A stretch of 34,444 nucleotides of DNA from Anaeromonas gelatinilytica (GCF_016820635.1 NZ_WSFU01000112.1:1-34444), one strand, 5' to 3'. Positions 1 through 8,413 are shown, counted from the first letter of the stretch. Made by a program: numbers and translations. Notes: generated by a model from the sequence alone, not told the origin.

Positions 1-95
1 GCGGGAATATGTGGGAATCGAACCCACCCAGGACGCTCCTAACGCCCCGAACTGGTTTTGAAGACCAGAAGGCACACCAGCACCCATCTACTCCC
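1..95 (-). tRNA. selC: tRNA-Sec (anticodon UCA), 3' end at window edge
   Basis: Selenocysteine tRNA, the UGA-decoding adaptor that SelA converts from Ser-tRNA to Sec-tRNA. On the minus strand the anticodon arm reads CTGGTCTTCAAAACCAG, giving a TCA anticodon in a 7-base loop. The T arm is GTGGG-TTCGATT-CCCAC. The acceptor is long (GGGAGTA pairs with TATTCCC; an eighth pair would be mismatched) and there is a long variable arm, both typical of tRNA-Sec. The body is about 94 nt, far longer than an ordinary tRNA. The discriminator G is at position 2 and a C at position 1; whether CCA is encoded lies outside the window. It is downstream of the selD-selA-selB block, separated by three genes. Confidence 0.95.
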
Positions 96-123
96 ATATG
101 TCTATATTAATAATCACTTGCTC

Positions 124-151
124 ATTATAGCATATTCATATTTTATGTCAA
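124..151 (-). promoter_or_regulatory. Sigma-A type promoter of tRNA-Sec
   Basis: On the minus strand TTGACA (146-151) and TATAAT (124-129) are separated by 16 bases. Both hexamers match the consensus exactly. The start point would be near 117, about 20 bases upstream of the mature tRNA 5' end. tRNA-Sec can therefore be made independently of the genes upstream of it. Confidence 0.85.
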
Positions 152-177
152 GTTATACTAGTAAAATCTCAAACTCC

Positions 178-1035
178 CTACTCATAAATTTCATTTATTT
201 TAAATATATTTTGTTCATTTGAATATACTAAACTAAAAACCTCATTTTTATTGATACTTTTCCCTTCACTTGTAATCACTTCAATCTCTACATCTATTAA
301 ATTTGAATATTCATAATTATTAATTATATATGATTTAACATTATATCCATCGATGTTTTTTTCAATATGTTTTATAGTATAAGCAATTTTATCTTTTCTT
401 TCTGATTTCGTAAATACTCCCACCAAATTAGCTGCATCTTTTTCTCTTACCATTTTATAATATTTTTCTATCGTGTTTATTGGATTAACATAATCTTCTT
501 TTACTATCAACTTACTATATTTTAAAGGATTTTCTATATTATAATAATTTAAAAAAATATCCTTTCTTTCTCCATTAATTAATATTTGAACACTATTAAT
601 TGAATCTAATTCCGTCATAGTATTAACAATAGAATATATTAATAATGCTTCTTCTTCTTGAGTAATATCTTTTTCTATAATATCTTTTGAAAAATTTATA
701 TATGCTATTTGATCTGACACCTCAACAGAGAGAACTTTAGTATTTCTAGGAATTAAATTAACTATATTCTCATCATTTATTCCTCTAATCAACCTCTGTA
801 ATACTTCCATTTCAATGCTATTAGTTATATTTTTTATTTTTATATCTTTCCTAACTAATCTACTTAAACTTAAATCGGGATAATACAATGCTACATCAAA
901 ATCATTTTCTGTGGAATAGGGTGATATTATTTGAGTATTTTCTCCTAAATTATCAAAATCATCATACTTTTGACATCCTATTATAAGTAAAATCAATAAA
1001 ATACTCAATAATATAATAAAAAAACTTTTATTCAT
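178..1035 (-). CDS. GerMN-domain lipoprotein
   Basis: Predicted lipoprotein of 285 residues. The N-terminus is a signal peptide with a hydrophobic run ending in a lipobox (LLIIGC, Cys21), so it should be anchored on the outer face of the membrane. Residues about 70-160 form a GerMN domain, including the pattern of a basic hydrophobic start, VSDQIAYINFS, and a late QILINGE strand. The domain is known from GerM of spore formers and LpqB of actinobacteria; it is thought to bind ligands or peptidoglycan, but no enzymatic role is known. The rest (about 180-285) looks like a separate alpha/beta accessory domain. It lies 10 bases downstream of the histidine kinase and is probably co-transcribed with it, which suggests that it senses or modulates for that kinase. 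A GerM-like sporulation role is the alternative. Confidence 0.8.
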   Translation of the reverse strand: MNKSFFIILLSILLILLIIGCQKYDDFDNLGENTQIISPYSTENDFDVALYYPDLSLSRLVRKDIKIKNITNSIEMEVLQRLIRGINDENIVNLIPRNTKVLSVEVSDQIAYINFSKDIIEKDITQEEEALLIYSIVNTMTELDSINSVQILINGERKDIFLNYYNIENPLKYSKLIVKEDYVNPINTIEKYYKMVREKDAANLVGVFTKSERKDKIAYTIKHIEKNIDGYNVKSYIINNYEYSNLIDVEIEVITSEGKSINKNEVFSLVYSNEQNIFKINEIYE

Positions 1036-1045
1036 ATATATCCTC

Positions 1046-2500
1046 CTATTCCATATTAGTATCTAATGGTAATTTTATATAAAAAATTGTTCCTTCATCA
1101 ATTGCACTTTTTATATCAATTTTTCCTTGATGTAATGTTATAATCTGATGAGCTATAGATAGTCCTAATCCTGTTCCTCCAGTACCTCTGCTTCTAGCCT
1201 TATCTACTCTATAAAACCTCTCAAAAATATGTTCTAAGTCTTTAGACGGGATTCCAATACCATCATCTGATACCTCAACTATAACATTATTAGAATCAGA
1301 ATATAATTTCACACCTACATTACCTCCTTCTGGAGTATATTTAATTGCATTGTGTATTATATTTATAATGGCTTGTTGAATTTTATCACTATCTAATTTT
1401 ATTTGTATCTTATCTCTTGGATCATAATTTAAACTAATATTTTTCTCATCAGCTAATGGTTTTAATCTAGTTATAATTTTTTCTAATAAAAAATTCAAAT
1501 AGGTAACTTTATAATTTAAGTTTAATTTTTCTTTATCTAAATCTACTAAAATTAATAAATCATCTATAATATTATTTAATCTATCAATTTCAGAATCTAT
1601 GTCTGTTAAAAATTCTCTATATATTTCAATATCTGCATTTTCTTGATGTAATAAAGACTCAGATAATAATTTTATAGAACTTAAAGGTGTCCTCAATTCA
1701 TGAGATACATTTGCCACAAAATCCTTTCTTTGTATATCTACTTGATCTAATTTTGTACTCATAATATTAAATGCTGATGCTAATTGTCTAAACTCATCTT
1801 TAGTTTTTATATCTATTCTCTGATTTAAATTCCCTTTAGCCATATTCATTATAGCGTTAGTAAATTTTTTAATTGGTTTAGAAAATATATCTGCCAAAAT
1901 AAAACTAACTATAGCTATAAATATCGCACTTATAAAGGATACTAAATATAAAGCTTTTCGAATATTTTTAACCCTAGAATATATATTATCAATAGATTTT
2001 GAAATCAAAACGGCTCCTACTATCTTACTATTTAATATAATCGGAACAGAACTATACATTAAGTGCCCATATTCTTTATGATTATATGTAGTTGCCACAT
2101 TATTACCCTTCAAAGCTTTTTCAACTTCTTCATGATTAAATGTTTCCCCAATAAATTCTTTACTTGAATCAACTTTAACTTTATTATTACTATCAATAAC
2201 AATTATTCTTGAATTAATTTTCTTACTATATTTTGTAACCTCATTTTTCATTGTTTCATAAATAGTAGAATTTGCTTCACTATTAACATAATACTTTATA
2301 TTATTTGCTATTATATTAGTTTTAGCTAACATATCTGCCTTTTTTTCTTCAATATACATATTAGTAATTGTTTTTGATATAAATACATTAATAAATACCA
2401 ATAATATTGTCACTAATAATAAATAGGTGGAAACAAGTTTCCACCTTATGCTTATAATTCCTGTTTTTTTATTGAGCTTTACTCCTGAAATAGTAACCAA
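1046..2500 (-). CDS. Membrane sensor histidine kinase (PhoR/WalK/MtrB-like)
   Basis: Two-component sensor kinase of 484 residues. TM1 is at about 22-42, an extracytoplasmic Cache/PDC-like domain at about 45-180, TM2 at about 183-206, and HAMP at about 207-256. HisKA carries FVANVSHELRTP with phospho-acceptor His267. The HATPase domain has an N box (NIIHNAIKYTP, 380-390), G1 (DDGIGIP, 412-418) and G2 (GGTGLGLSIA, 441-450). There is no cytoplasmic PAS domain, unlike WalK. The start is uncertain. The only plausible initiator before TM1 is TTG at 2500, inside the last codons of the response regulator gene (32-base overlap) and with poorly spaced Shine-Dalgarno-like bases, so translational coupling is likely. 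A 22-base hairpin follows at 2425-2446. The kinase phosphorylates the adjacent regulator; the signal is unknown. Confidence 0.9.
   Translation of the reverse strand: MVTISGVKLNKKTGIISIRWKLVSTYLLLVTILLVFINVFISKTITNMYIEEKKADMLAKTNIIANNIKYYVNSEANSTIYETMKNEVTKYSKKINSRIIVIDSNNKVKVDSSKEFIGETFNHEEVEKALKGNNVATTYNHKEYGHLMYSSVPIILNSKIVGAVLISKSIDNIYSRVKNIRKALYLVSFISAIFIAIVSFILADIFSKPIKKFTNAIMNMAKGNLNQRIDIKTKDEFRQLASAFNIMSTKLDQVDIQRKDFVANVSHELRTPLSSIKLLSESLLHQENADIEIYREFLTDIDSEIDRLNNIIDDLLILVDLDKEKLNLNYKVTYLNFLLEKIITRLKPLADEKNISLNYDPRDKIQIKLDSDKIQQAIINIIHNAIKYTPEGGNVGVKLYSDSNNVIVEVSDDGIGIPSKDLEHIFERFYRVDKARSRGTGGTGLGLSIAHQIITLHQGKIDIKSAIDEGTIFYIKLPLDTNME
2425..2446 (-). repeat. Hairpin inside the 5' part of the histidine kinase gene
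   Basis: Perfect inverted repeat of 10-base arms (AGGTGGAAAC and GTTTCCACCT) with a 2-base spacer. It lies about 55-76 bases after the TTG start. No run of T follows, so it is not a terminator. Confidence 0.6.
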
Positions 2501-3164
2501 CTCCCCATTTTGTTAAAATATATTCAGCTTGAGATGAATTTTGCTCAATTTTTTCTCTTAATCTTCTTATATGAACATCGACAGTTCTTAGATCTCCAAA
2601 ATATTCATATCCCCAAATTATCTCTAATAATTCCTCTCTTGTAAACACTTTTCCTGGATTTGTAGCTAACAATAATAATAAATCAAACTCTTTTGCTGTA
2701 AGATTTACATCTTTATCTCCTATTGATACTCTTCTCCCTAAAGTATTTATAGTAAATTCTTCGACTTGTATAACCTGCTCTCCTAATTTAGTTTCCTTAT
2801 TATTAAATCTTCTCAATATAGCTTTTATTCTAGCTTTTAATTCCAAAATATTAAAAGGCTTAGTTAAATAATCATCGGCTCCATATTCTAAACCTAATAT
2901 TTTATTCATGTCTTCACCTTTAGCCGTCAACATAATAATAGGAACTTGAGATGTTTCTCTTATCTTTTGACATACTTCCAATCCATCCATTTCTGGTAAC
3001 ATAAGATCTAATATTATTAAATCATATTCATTGCTTTTAGCTTTATTTAATGCATCCTTACCATCATACGCAGTATCTATATCATAGTTGTCCTGCTCTA
3101 AACTATATTTTAAACCTTTAACCAATAGAGCCTCATCGTCAACAATCAATATATTACTAGCCAT
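2469..3164 (-). CDS. OmpR-family response regulator
   Basis: DNA-binding response regulator of 231 residues, the usual length of the OmpR/PhoB/WalR/MtrA group. The receiver domain (1-115) has the acidic pair Asp9/Asp10, phospho-acceptor Asp53 in ILDLMLPEMDG, switch Thr80 and Lys102 in TKPF. The C-terminal winged helix (about 130-228) has the family patterns LTAKEFDLL, VFTREELLE and RTVDVHIRRLREK, ending in GVGYYF. The start ATG at 3164 follows GAGGTGATGAA. The gene overlaps the kinase start by 32 bases, so the two are translated as a pair. It follows selB after 66 bases, with an AT-only hairpin in the gap. The target genes cannot be told from the sequence. Confidence 0.93.
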   Translation of the reverse strand: MASNILIVDDEALLVKGLKYSLEQDNYDIDTAYDGKDALNKAKSNEYDLIILDLMLPEMDGLEVCQKIRETSQVPIIMLTAKGEDMNKILGLEYGADDYLTKPFNILELKARIKAILRRFNNKETKLGEQVIQVEEFTINTLGRRVSIGDKDVNLTAKEFDLLLLLATNPGKVFTREELLEIIWGYEYFGDLRTVDVHIRRLREKIEQNSSQAEYILTKWGVGYYFRSKAQ

Positions 3165-3204
3165 TTCATCACCTCAAATTATATTTGTATACAATATATT
3201 AAAT

Positions 3205-3232
3205 AAAATAAATTATTCCTTTAATTTATTTT
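3205..3232 (-). terminator. Possible weak terminator after selB
   Basis: Inverted repeat of 11-base arms made only of A and T (AAAATAAATTA and TAATTTATTTT) around a 6-base loop. It begins at the selB stop codon and is followed on the minus strand by ATTTAATATATT. The stem is weak, so partial read-through into the response regulator gene is likely. Confidence 0.4.
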
Positions 3233-5141
3233 AATATAATTTTCTTTTATCTTCAATTCTTTTAGTAATTTTCTTTCTATCAAAGTCTTCTAAAAGCGCT
3301 ATGGCATATTTTCTACTTGTATTTAAAATATCCCTAAATTCTGCTAAACTGATATATTCATTTTCATAAATATATTTCTTAATTTTATCTAAAGCCTCTT
3401 CATATGCCTCCTTGTGAAATATTAAATTTTCATCTAACAATATTAATTCTTCCCTTTGTATCATTGATTCTATTATTTTAATAATATCCTCTTTTTTATA
3501 ATCTAATTTTTCTATTACCTCATTTATTTTAGGTGGATTGTACTTATTTGATAATACATCATTCTCTATAACTTGTTTTATTTTCTTCTGCATTTTATTT
3601 AATTCAACTTCAAAATCATATAAAGATATATACAAATTATTTTGTTTAATTACATCTTCTTCAATCAATTTATCTATAAGTAATTCTCCTAATTTAGGCT
3701 TTATGTGAATAAAATATTTACTTCTTAATTCCTCTCTTAGAATTCCTATTTTTACAGGATTTTCATTATGATAATTCTGTAGAAACTTCTTTATCTTTAA
3801 TCTTATATATTTATAGTAATCCTTATGAACATAATGTTTTTCATTTGATACTTCAAATATCAATATTTTATTTTTATTCTCTAAAATTTTACTTGTCTTA
3901 ATTATTTCATCTTCCTTAGTTATCAGCTCAGTAGATAATTCTTTAGTTGTAGGAAATCTTTTACTTCTTTCTTTAATACTTTCTTCTATTATTTTTTCTT
4001 TATTTCCAGTTTCTTTTATCTTAAGTTCCTCAATTATATCTTCTTTAAATCTTTTTTTCTTTAAAGGATTACCATCTAAAATGATTCCCCCACCTATTGT
4101 AGTCATAGGAGAATAAAATCTAATTATAAATCTATCTCCAACTTTTGCTGAAGTCTTTTCCTCTAATCTTAATTGCACATAGCCACTTTCTCCAGGAGTT
4201 ATATATTCCTTATCCAATAATACTGCCCTACATAATATCTCTTGAGTTCCTAAATACAATCTTAATCTAGTACGATTTTCCACTATCCACGGAGAATCTT
4301 TAAGCAATTCTAGCTTTACATCTAGCATCATCGTATCTACCATAGATTCAGGCAAAGCTACAATATCCCCTCTATCAATATCTGATTTTTTAATTCCTGG
4401 TAAATTAATAGCAACTCTTTGTCCTGCTAATGCTTTTTGAGAATTTTCTTCATGAACTTGTATAGATCTAATTCTACTTTTCAGTTTTTTAGGAAATACC
4501 TCAATTTCATCCCCTACATTAAATGTTCCCTGTAATAACGTACCTGTTACTACCGTTCCAAATCCAGTCAATGTAAAAACTCTATCAATAGGTAATCTAG
4601 GAATATTCTTTATATCTCTATCCTTTATGCTTTCTGCTATTGTATCAATCTCTTTTGTTAAAATATCTATTCCAATCTTTTTTGTAGAAGATACTTCTAT
4701 TATTTTTCCATTTTCAAGAAATGTATTTTTAATATTTTCTTTAATGTCTTCTTTAACTAACTCTTTCCACTCTTCATCTACTAAATCACATTTTGTTAAT
4801 GCAATTATTCCGTTATTTATGTCTAATAAATTAAGAATATTAAGATGTTCTAAAGTCTGAGGCATAATTCCTTCATCTGCTGCGACTACCAATATTACTA
4901 CATCAATTCCACTAACTCCAGCTAACATATTCTTAATAAATCTTTCATGTCCAGGAACATCTATAATTCCTGCTCTCCTTCCACTTGGCAAATCAAAATA
5001 TGTAAAACCCAATTCAATTGATATACCTCTATTTTTTTCTTCAGCTAACCTATCTGTTTCTCTACCCGTAAGGGCTTTAATCAAAGTAGTTTTCCCATGA
5101 TCAATATGTCCTGCTGTCCCAATAATAATATTCTTCTCCAC
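3231..5141 (-). CDS. selB: Selenocysteine-specific elongation factor SelB
   Basis: GTPase of 636 residues that binds Sec-tRNA and the SECIS hairpin and delivers Sec to UGA codons at the ribosome. The EF-Tu-like N-terminal half shows G1 AGHIDHGKT (10-18), the Thr-containing switch around RGISIELGF, G3 DVPGHERF (61-68) and G4 TKCD (116-119), followed by beta-barrel domains. The C-terminal part (about 370-636) is a run of winged-helix repeats; the last one (EYISLAEFRDILNTS and on) is the family's mRNA-binding module. I chose GTG at 5141, which has AGGAG eight bases upstream and follows the selA stop at 5143-5145. A longer reading from 5186 would run through the end of selA. It is in an operon with selA and selD. 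Confidence 0.96.
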   Translation of the reverse strand: MEKNIIIGTAGHIDHGKTTLIKALTGRETDRLAEEKNRGISIELGFTYFDLPSGRRAGIIDVPGHERFIKNMLAGVSGIDVVILVVAADEGIMPQTLEHLNILNLLDINNGIIALTKCDLVDEEWKELVKEDIKENIKNTFLENGKIIEVSSTKKIGIDILTKEIDTIAESIKDRDIKNIPRLPIDRVFTLTGFGTVVTGTLLQGTFNVGDEIEVFPKKLKSRIRSIQVHEENSQKALAGQRVAINLPGIKKSDIDRGDIVALPESMVDTMMLDVKLELLKDSPWIVENRTRLRLYLGTQEILCRAVLLDKEYITPGESGYVQLRLEEKTSAKVGDRFIIRFYSPMTTIGGGIILDGNPLKKKRFKEDIIEELKIKETGNKEKIIEESIKERSKRFPTTKELSTELITKEDEIIKTSKILENKNKILIFEVSNEKHYVHKDYYKYIRLKIKKFLQNYHNENPVKIGILREELRSKYFIHIKPKLGELLIDKLIEEDVIKQNNLYISLYDFEVELNKMQKKIKQVIENDVLSNKYNPPKINEVIEKLDYKKEDIIKIIESMIQREELILLDENLIFHKEAYEEALDKIKKYIYENEYISLAEFRDILNTSRKYAIALLEDFDRKKITKRIEDKRKLY

Positions 5142-5142
5142 A

Positions 5143-6561
5143 TTATTCACTCCTATAATCATTAATAGACCATTTGATTCCTTCAACTATTATATTAAAA
5201 TCATTTTCATCAATTGTCCTTACGTCTATAAGCAGATTATTATTATTAATTCTAGTAATTATAGGAATTCTAAATTTCCTTAAATTTTCTTCTAATTTAT
5301 TAATACTTATATATTCACTTTTAATGCTTAATACCTTAGTGGAAATCTCTTCTAAAGGTAAAGATCCTCCTCCTACTTGAGAATAATCATCTAATATCTG
5401 TATTTCAACATCATCAATATTTTCAGCAACTAAATCATATAAGTTTTTAGCTTTTTTAGTTATATCTTTTAAAGACATAGTAAGCATTCTTAGCGTGGGA
5501 ATATTTTTAATAGCCTTTTCTTCTTCTAAATACTCTCTTAAAACAAGTTCTAAAACAGCTATTATCATCTTATCAACTCTTATAGCTCTAGTTAATTGAT
5601 TTTTTTTCATTTTATCAATTAATTTCTTTTTTCCCACAATAATTCCAGCTTGAGGTCCTCCTAGTAATTTGTCTCCACTAAAACTTACAATATCTACTCC
5701 AGCTCTTAATGAATCTTGTACTGTTGGTTCATAAGATAATCCATATTTACTTAAATCTATCAAAACTCCACTTCCTATATCCTCTATAACTGGTATGTTA
5801 TTTTTTCTTCCCAGATTAACTAAATCTTCTATAGGAACAGATTCTGTAAAACCTACTATTTTATAATTACTAGTGTGAACCTTTAATAATGCAGCAGTTT
5901 CTTCTCCTATTGCTAATTCATAATCTGATAAGTGAGTTTTATTGGTAGTGCCTATGTCTATTAATTTACCTCCACTTTGTTCCATAACTTCAGGTACTCT
6001 AAAGGATCCTCCTATCTCTACCAACTCTCCTCTAGATACAATCACTTCCTTTTCTTTAGCCAATGTACTTAATATAAGCATAACAGCAGAAGCATTATTA
6101 TTGACTACTAATGCCGCTTCTGCTCCTGTTATTCTACATATTATATCCTCTATATGACTATATCTAGATCCCCTCTTACCTTCTTTTAGATTATATTCCA
6201 AATTAGAATAACTTGAAACTATTTCAACCACTTTTTCTAGTATATTTTTTGAAATTAAAGATCTACCTAAATTAGTATGAATAATTGTTCCTGTTCCATT
6301 TATAATCTTTTTTAGTTTAGGATTAATTTTATTTTTAGATTTTTCTATAATTATATTATATATTTTTTTTATTTCATCTTCTATATGTTCCTGTGATATA
6401 TTCTCAGAAATAATATCTTTTCTAATACTTTCTAAAACTTCTCTAATACTTTCTAATATTATTTCTCTAGGAATATAATTTAACGCTTCATGTATATTTT
6501 TCCTTTGAAGAACTTCATCAACTTTAGGTAAGTTTCTAAACAATTCTTTTCTATTCTTCAT
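5143..6561 (-). CDS. selA: L-seryl-tRNA(Sec) selenium transferase SelA
   Basis: PLP enzyme of 472 residues (family about 460) that converts Ser-tRNA-Sec to Sec-tRNA-Sec using selenophosphate. The N-terminal tRNA-binding segment starts with LFRNLPKVDEVL. NGTGTIIHTNLGRSL (88-102) is the family signature. The PLP lysine is Lys298 in SFSGDKLLGGPQAG, and Asp261 in VIEDIGSG is a cofactor-contacting candidate. The start ATG at 6561 lies 12 bases after the selD stop, and its end abuts the SelB start within two bases, so selD-selA-selB are tightly coupled. Bacterial SelA is a ring-shaped decamer in the cytosol. All key motifs are intact. Confidence 0.97.
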   Translation of the reverse strand: MKNRKELFRNLPKVDEVLQRKNIHEALNYIPREIILESIREVLESIRKDIISENISQEHIEDEIKKIYNIIIEKSKNKINPKLKKIINGTGTIIHTNLGRSLISKNILEKVVEIVSSYSNLEYNLKEGKRGSRYSHIEDIICRITGAEAALVVNNNASAVMLILSTLAKEKEVIVSRGELVEIGGSFRVPEVMEQSGGKLIDIGTTNKTHLSDYELAIGEETAALLKVHTSNYKIVGFTESVPIEDLVNLGRKNNIPVIEDIGSGVLIDLSKYGLSYEPTVQDSLRAGVDIVSFSGDKLLGGPQAGIIVGKKKLIDKMKKNQLTRAIRVDKMIIAVLELVLREYLEEEKAIKNIPTLRMLTMSLKDITKKAKNLYDLVAENIDDVEIQILDDYSQVGGGSLPLEEISTKVLSIKSEYISINKLEENLRKFRIPIITRINNNNLLIDVRTIDENDFNIIVEGIKWSINDYRSE

Positions 6562-6573
6562 TTATTTTCACCC

Positions 6574-7611
6574 TTATTCAACAATTATATAATGTTCCTT
6601 TTTCTCCACAACTCTACCAATAATACCATATTCAGTATCTAATATTTTAAGTTCTTTCATTAATAAATCTACTTTACTTTTATCTACAGAAATTAATAAT
6701 CCTCCTGATGTTTGGGGGTCAAACATAATATCCTGCAATGATTCTTCTATAGAATTAGATATTCTTACATCATTTCCTATAAAAGACTTATTAGAATATG
6801 CACCTGCTGGTATTATTCCCATTTTGGCTAATTCACTAGCTTCATTTATAATAGGAATTCTATTGCTATAAAATTCAATGCTTACATCACTTCCTTTAGC
6901 CATTTCTAAACCATGACCTAATAATCCAAATCCAGTTACATCAGTACAACTATTTATACCTACTTTAACCATTACATCTTTAGCCTTCTTATTCAATGTA
7001 GACATTATATTGATTGCTTCGTTATATGCCTCTTTGGAAGCCATATCAGCCTTAATTGCAGTATTTATAATGCCAACACCTAAAGGCTTAGTTAAAACTA
7101 AATAATCCCCAATTTTAGCATTGCTATTAATAATAACATTATCAGGATGCACAAATCCTGTAACAGCTAATCCATATTTAGGTTCGTCATCTTCAACTGT
7201 ATGTCCACCAACTATTAGAGCTCCTGCTTCAAGTACCTTATCATTTCCACCTTTTAAAATTTCAGCCATTACTTCTGGACTTAAACAATTAGGAAATCCT
7301 ATAATATTCATTGCTAATTTAGGATCTCCTCCCATTGCATATATATCACTGATAGAATTAGCTGCAGCAATTTGTCCAAATGTATATGGATCATCAACGA
7401 CTGGTGTAAAAAAATCAACTGTCTGAATTATAGCAGTATCCTTATTTATTCTATATACTGCTCCATCATCAGATGTATCTATTCCAACTAATAAATTATC
7501 ATCAGTTTTTCTTGGTATATAACGCAGAACCTGCGCTAAGGTCTCAGGACCTATTTTAGCTGCTCAGCCAGAAGCTGTAGTCATTTGTGTAAGCCTATAC
7601 TTATTGTTCAT
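6574..7611 (-). CDS. selD: Selenophosphate synthetase SelD with a selenocysteine codon
   Basis: Makes selenophosphate from selenide and ATP, the selenium donor for SelA. Read from ATG at 7611 the protein is 345 residues, close to the family norm of about 347, provided that TGA at 7564-7566 is read as Sec16. The active-site segment is then ASG-Sec-AAKIGPE, with Lys19 in the expected place; many relatives have Cys at this position. Further family motifs are DDA/GGHTVEDDEPKYGLAVTG, CTDVTGFGLLGH and DPQTSGGLL near the C-terminus. A gene caller that stops at TGA would report only the downstream fragment from 7335. AAAGGTGTGG precedes the start. The gene sits 18 bases after comEA and 12 bases before selA. 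Confidence 0.96.
7520..7538 (-). promoter_or_regulatory. bSECIS hairpin of selD
   Basis: An 8-bp stem with a 3-base loop (TAGCGCAG-GTT-CTGCGTTA, one G-U pair) begins 25 bases after the Sec UGA and lies in the coding frame. The apical part, GCAGGTTCTGC, closely resembles the GCAGGUCUGC tip of the E. coli fdhF SECIS as I remember it. SelB recognises this type of element when it recodes UGA. The identification rests on position, fold and loop sequence. Confidence 0.8.
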
Positions 7612-7629
7612 TTTAAACCACACCTTTCA

Positions 7630-8280
7630 TCAAATAGTAATCTTATCTTTAATATTTTCAAATGTTTTTTCTCCTATACGATCTACATTCATTATATCTT
7701 CTATTGTATTAAATCTATTATTATTTCTATATTCAATAATATTATTAGCCTTCACAGGACCTATATCTGGTAAGGTTTCTAGTTCAGTTTGCTCTGCACT
7801 ATTTATATTTATTTTATCAGTATTATTTTCATCACTACTGATTTCATTTTCATTCTGTATATCATCTATTTCTTCTTCATCTATTTTATAAATATGAATT
7901 CTATCTTCATCTTTAATTTTCTTAGCCAAATTAATTCTATTCATATCAGCTTCATCAGTTAACCCTCCCGCTGCCTTAACAACATCATTAACTCTACTAC
8001 CATTTTTCAATGTAAATATTCCTGGATTATTAACCGCCCCTGTAATATGTACAATTATATCTTCTCCAATACTTTCTGAATCTATATCTATGTTATTCTC
8101 ATCTAAGGATAAATCATCTTTTTCTATTTCTACCTCTTCCGTGTCTTTATATTCTTCATATGTAATATCCTCATTATTGTCGCGATTGTCGCGAAATAAT
8201 ATATTAAAACCTATTATTCCTATAATGATACTAACTAGTATAAGTATAACTATTTGCTCCTTCCTTGTAAAGGATAGCAT
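7630..8280 (-). CDS. comEA: ComEA-like DNA-binding protein
   Basis: Membrane-anchored DNA receptor of the ComEA type, 216 residues, which in transformable bacteria binds incoming double-stranded DNA. One N-terminal TM helix lies at about 9-26. An acidic linker follows, then an SLBB domain (VHITGAVNNPGIFTL, about 80-135) and a C-terminal pair of helix-hairpin-helix motifs (INSAEQTELETLPDIGPVKA and the MNVDRIGEKTFENI part, about 158-216). I prefer ATG at 8280, which lies about 12 bases after GGGAGG; GTG at 8292 overlaps that ribosome-binding site. No comEB or comEC is next to it. Instead it heads the selD-selA-selB run, and the reason for this is not visible. Confidence 0.9.
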   Translation of the reverse strand: MLSFTRKEQIVILILVSIIIGIIGFNILFRDNRDNNEDITYEEYKDTEEVEIEKDDLSLDENNIDIDSESIGEDIIVHITGAVNNPGIFTLKNGSRVNDVVKAAGGLTDEADMNRINLAKKIKDEDRIHIYKIDEEEIDDIQNENEISSDENNTDKININSAEQTELETLPDIGPVKANNIIEYRNNNRFNTIEDIMNVDRIGEKTFENIKDKITI

Positions 8281-8353
8281 TTTTGTTTTCACTCCTCCCT
8301 TTTGTTTTTTATATACTTCTACATATATTTTGTTTTTCCTCCAAATATTTTAC

Positions 8354-8382
8354 TTAAAATATTATTAATAATTTGGTATACT
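8354..8382 (+). promoter_or_regulatory. Likely sigma-A promoter of the D,D-carboxypeptidase gene
   Basis: TTAAAA (8354-8359) and TATACT (8377-8382) are separated by 17 bases, about 30 bases before the GTG start. It lies between inverted CCAAAT (8341-8346) and ATTTGG (8371-8376) sequences. The comEA-sel operon diverges from the same 130-base gap. Confidence 0.5.
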
Positions 8383-8413
8383 ATAGTGTATAAGATTTGA
8401 GGAGTGATAAAAT

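Noticed and set aside
5141-5186. Longer SelB start at 5186
   Set aside because: It would add 15 residues encoded by the selA end; GTG at 5141 has a properly spaced AGGAG and matches the family start.
7121-7426. Plus-strand frame of 101 codons opposite selD
   Set aside because: Shadow of selD in another frame; no ribosome-binding site or recognisable protein.
6574-7611. selD looks like a truncated or frameshifted pseudogene when read with TGA as stop
   Set aside because: The frame is intact across the TGA, the codon sits at the known Sec/Cys position, and a SECIS-like hairpin and the full sel machinery are present.
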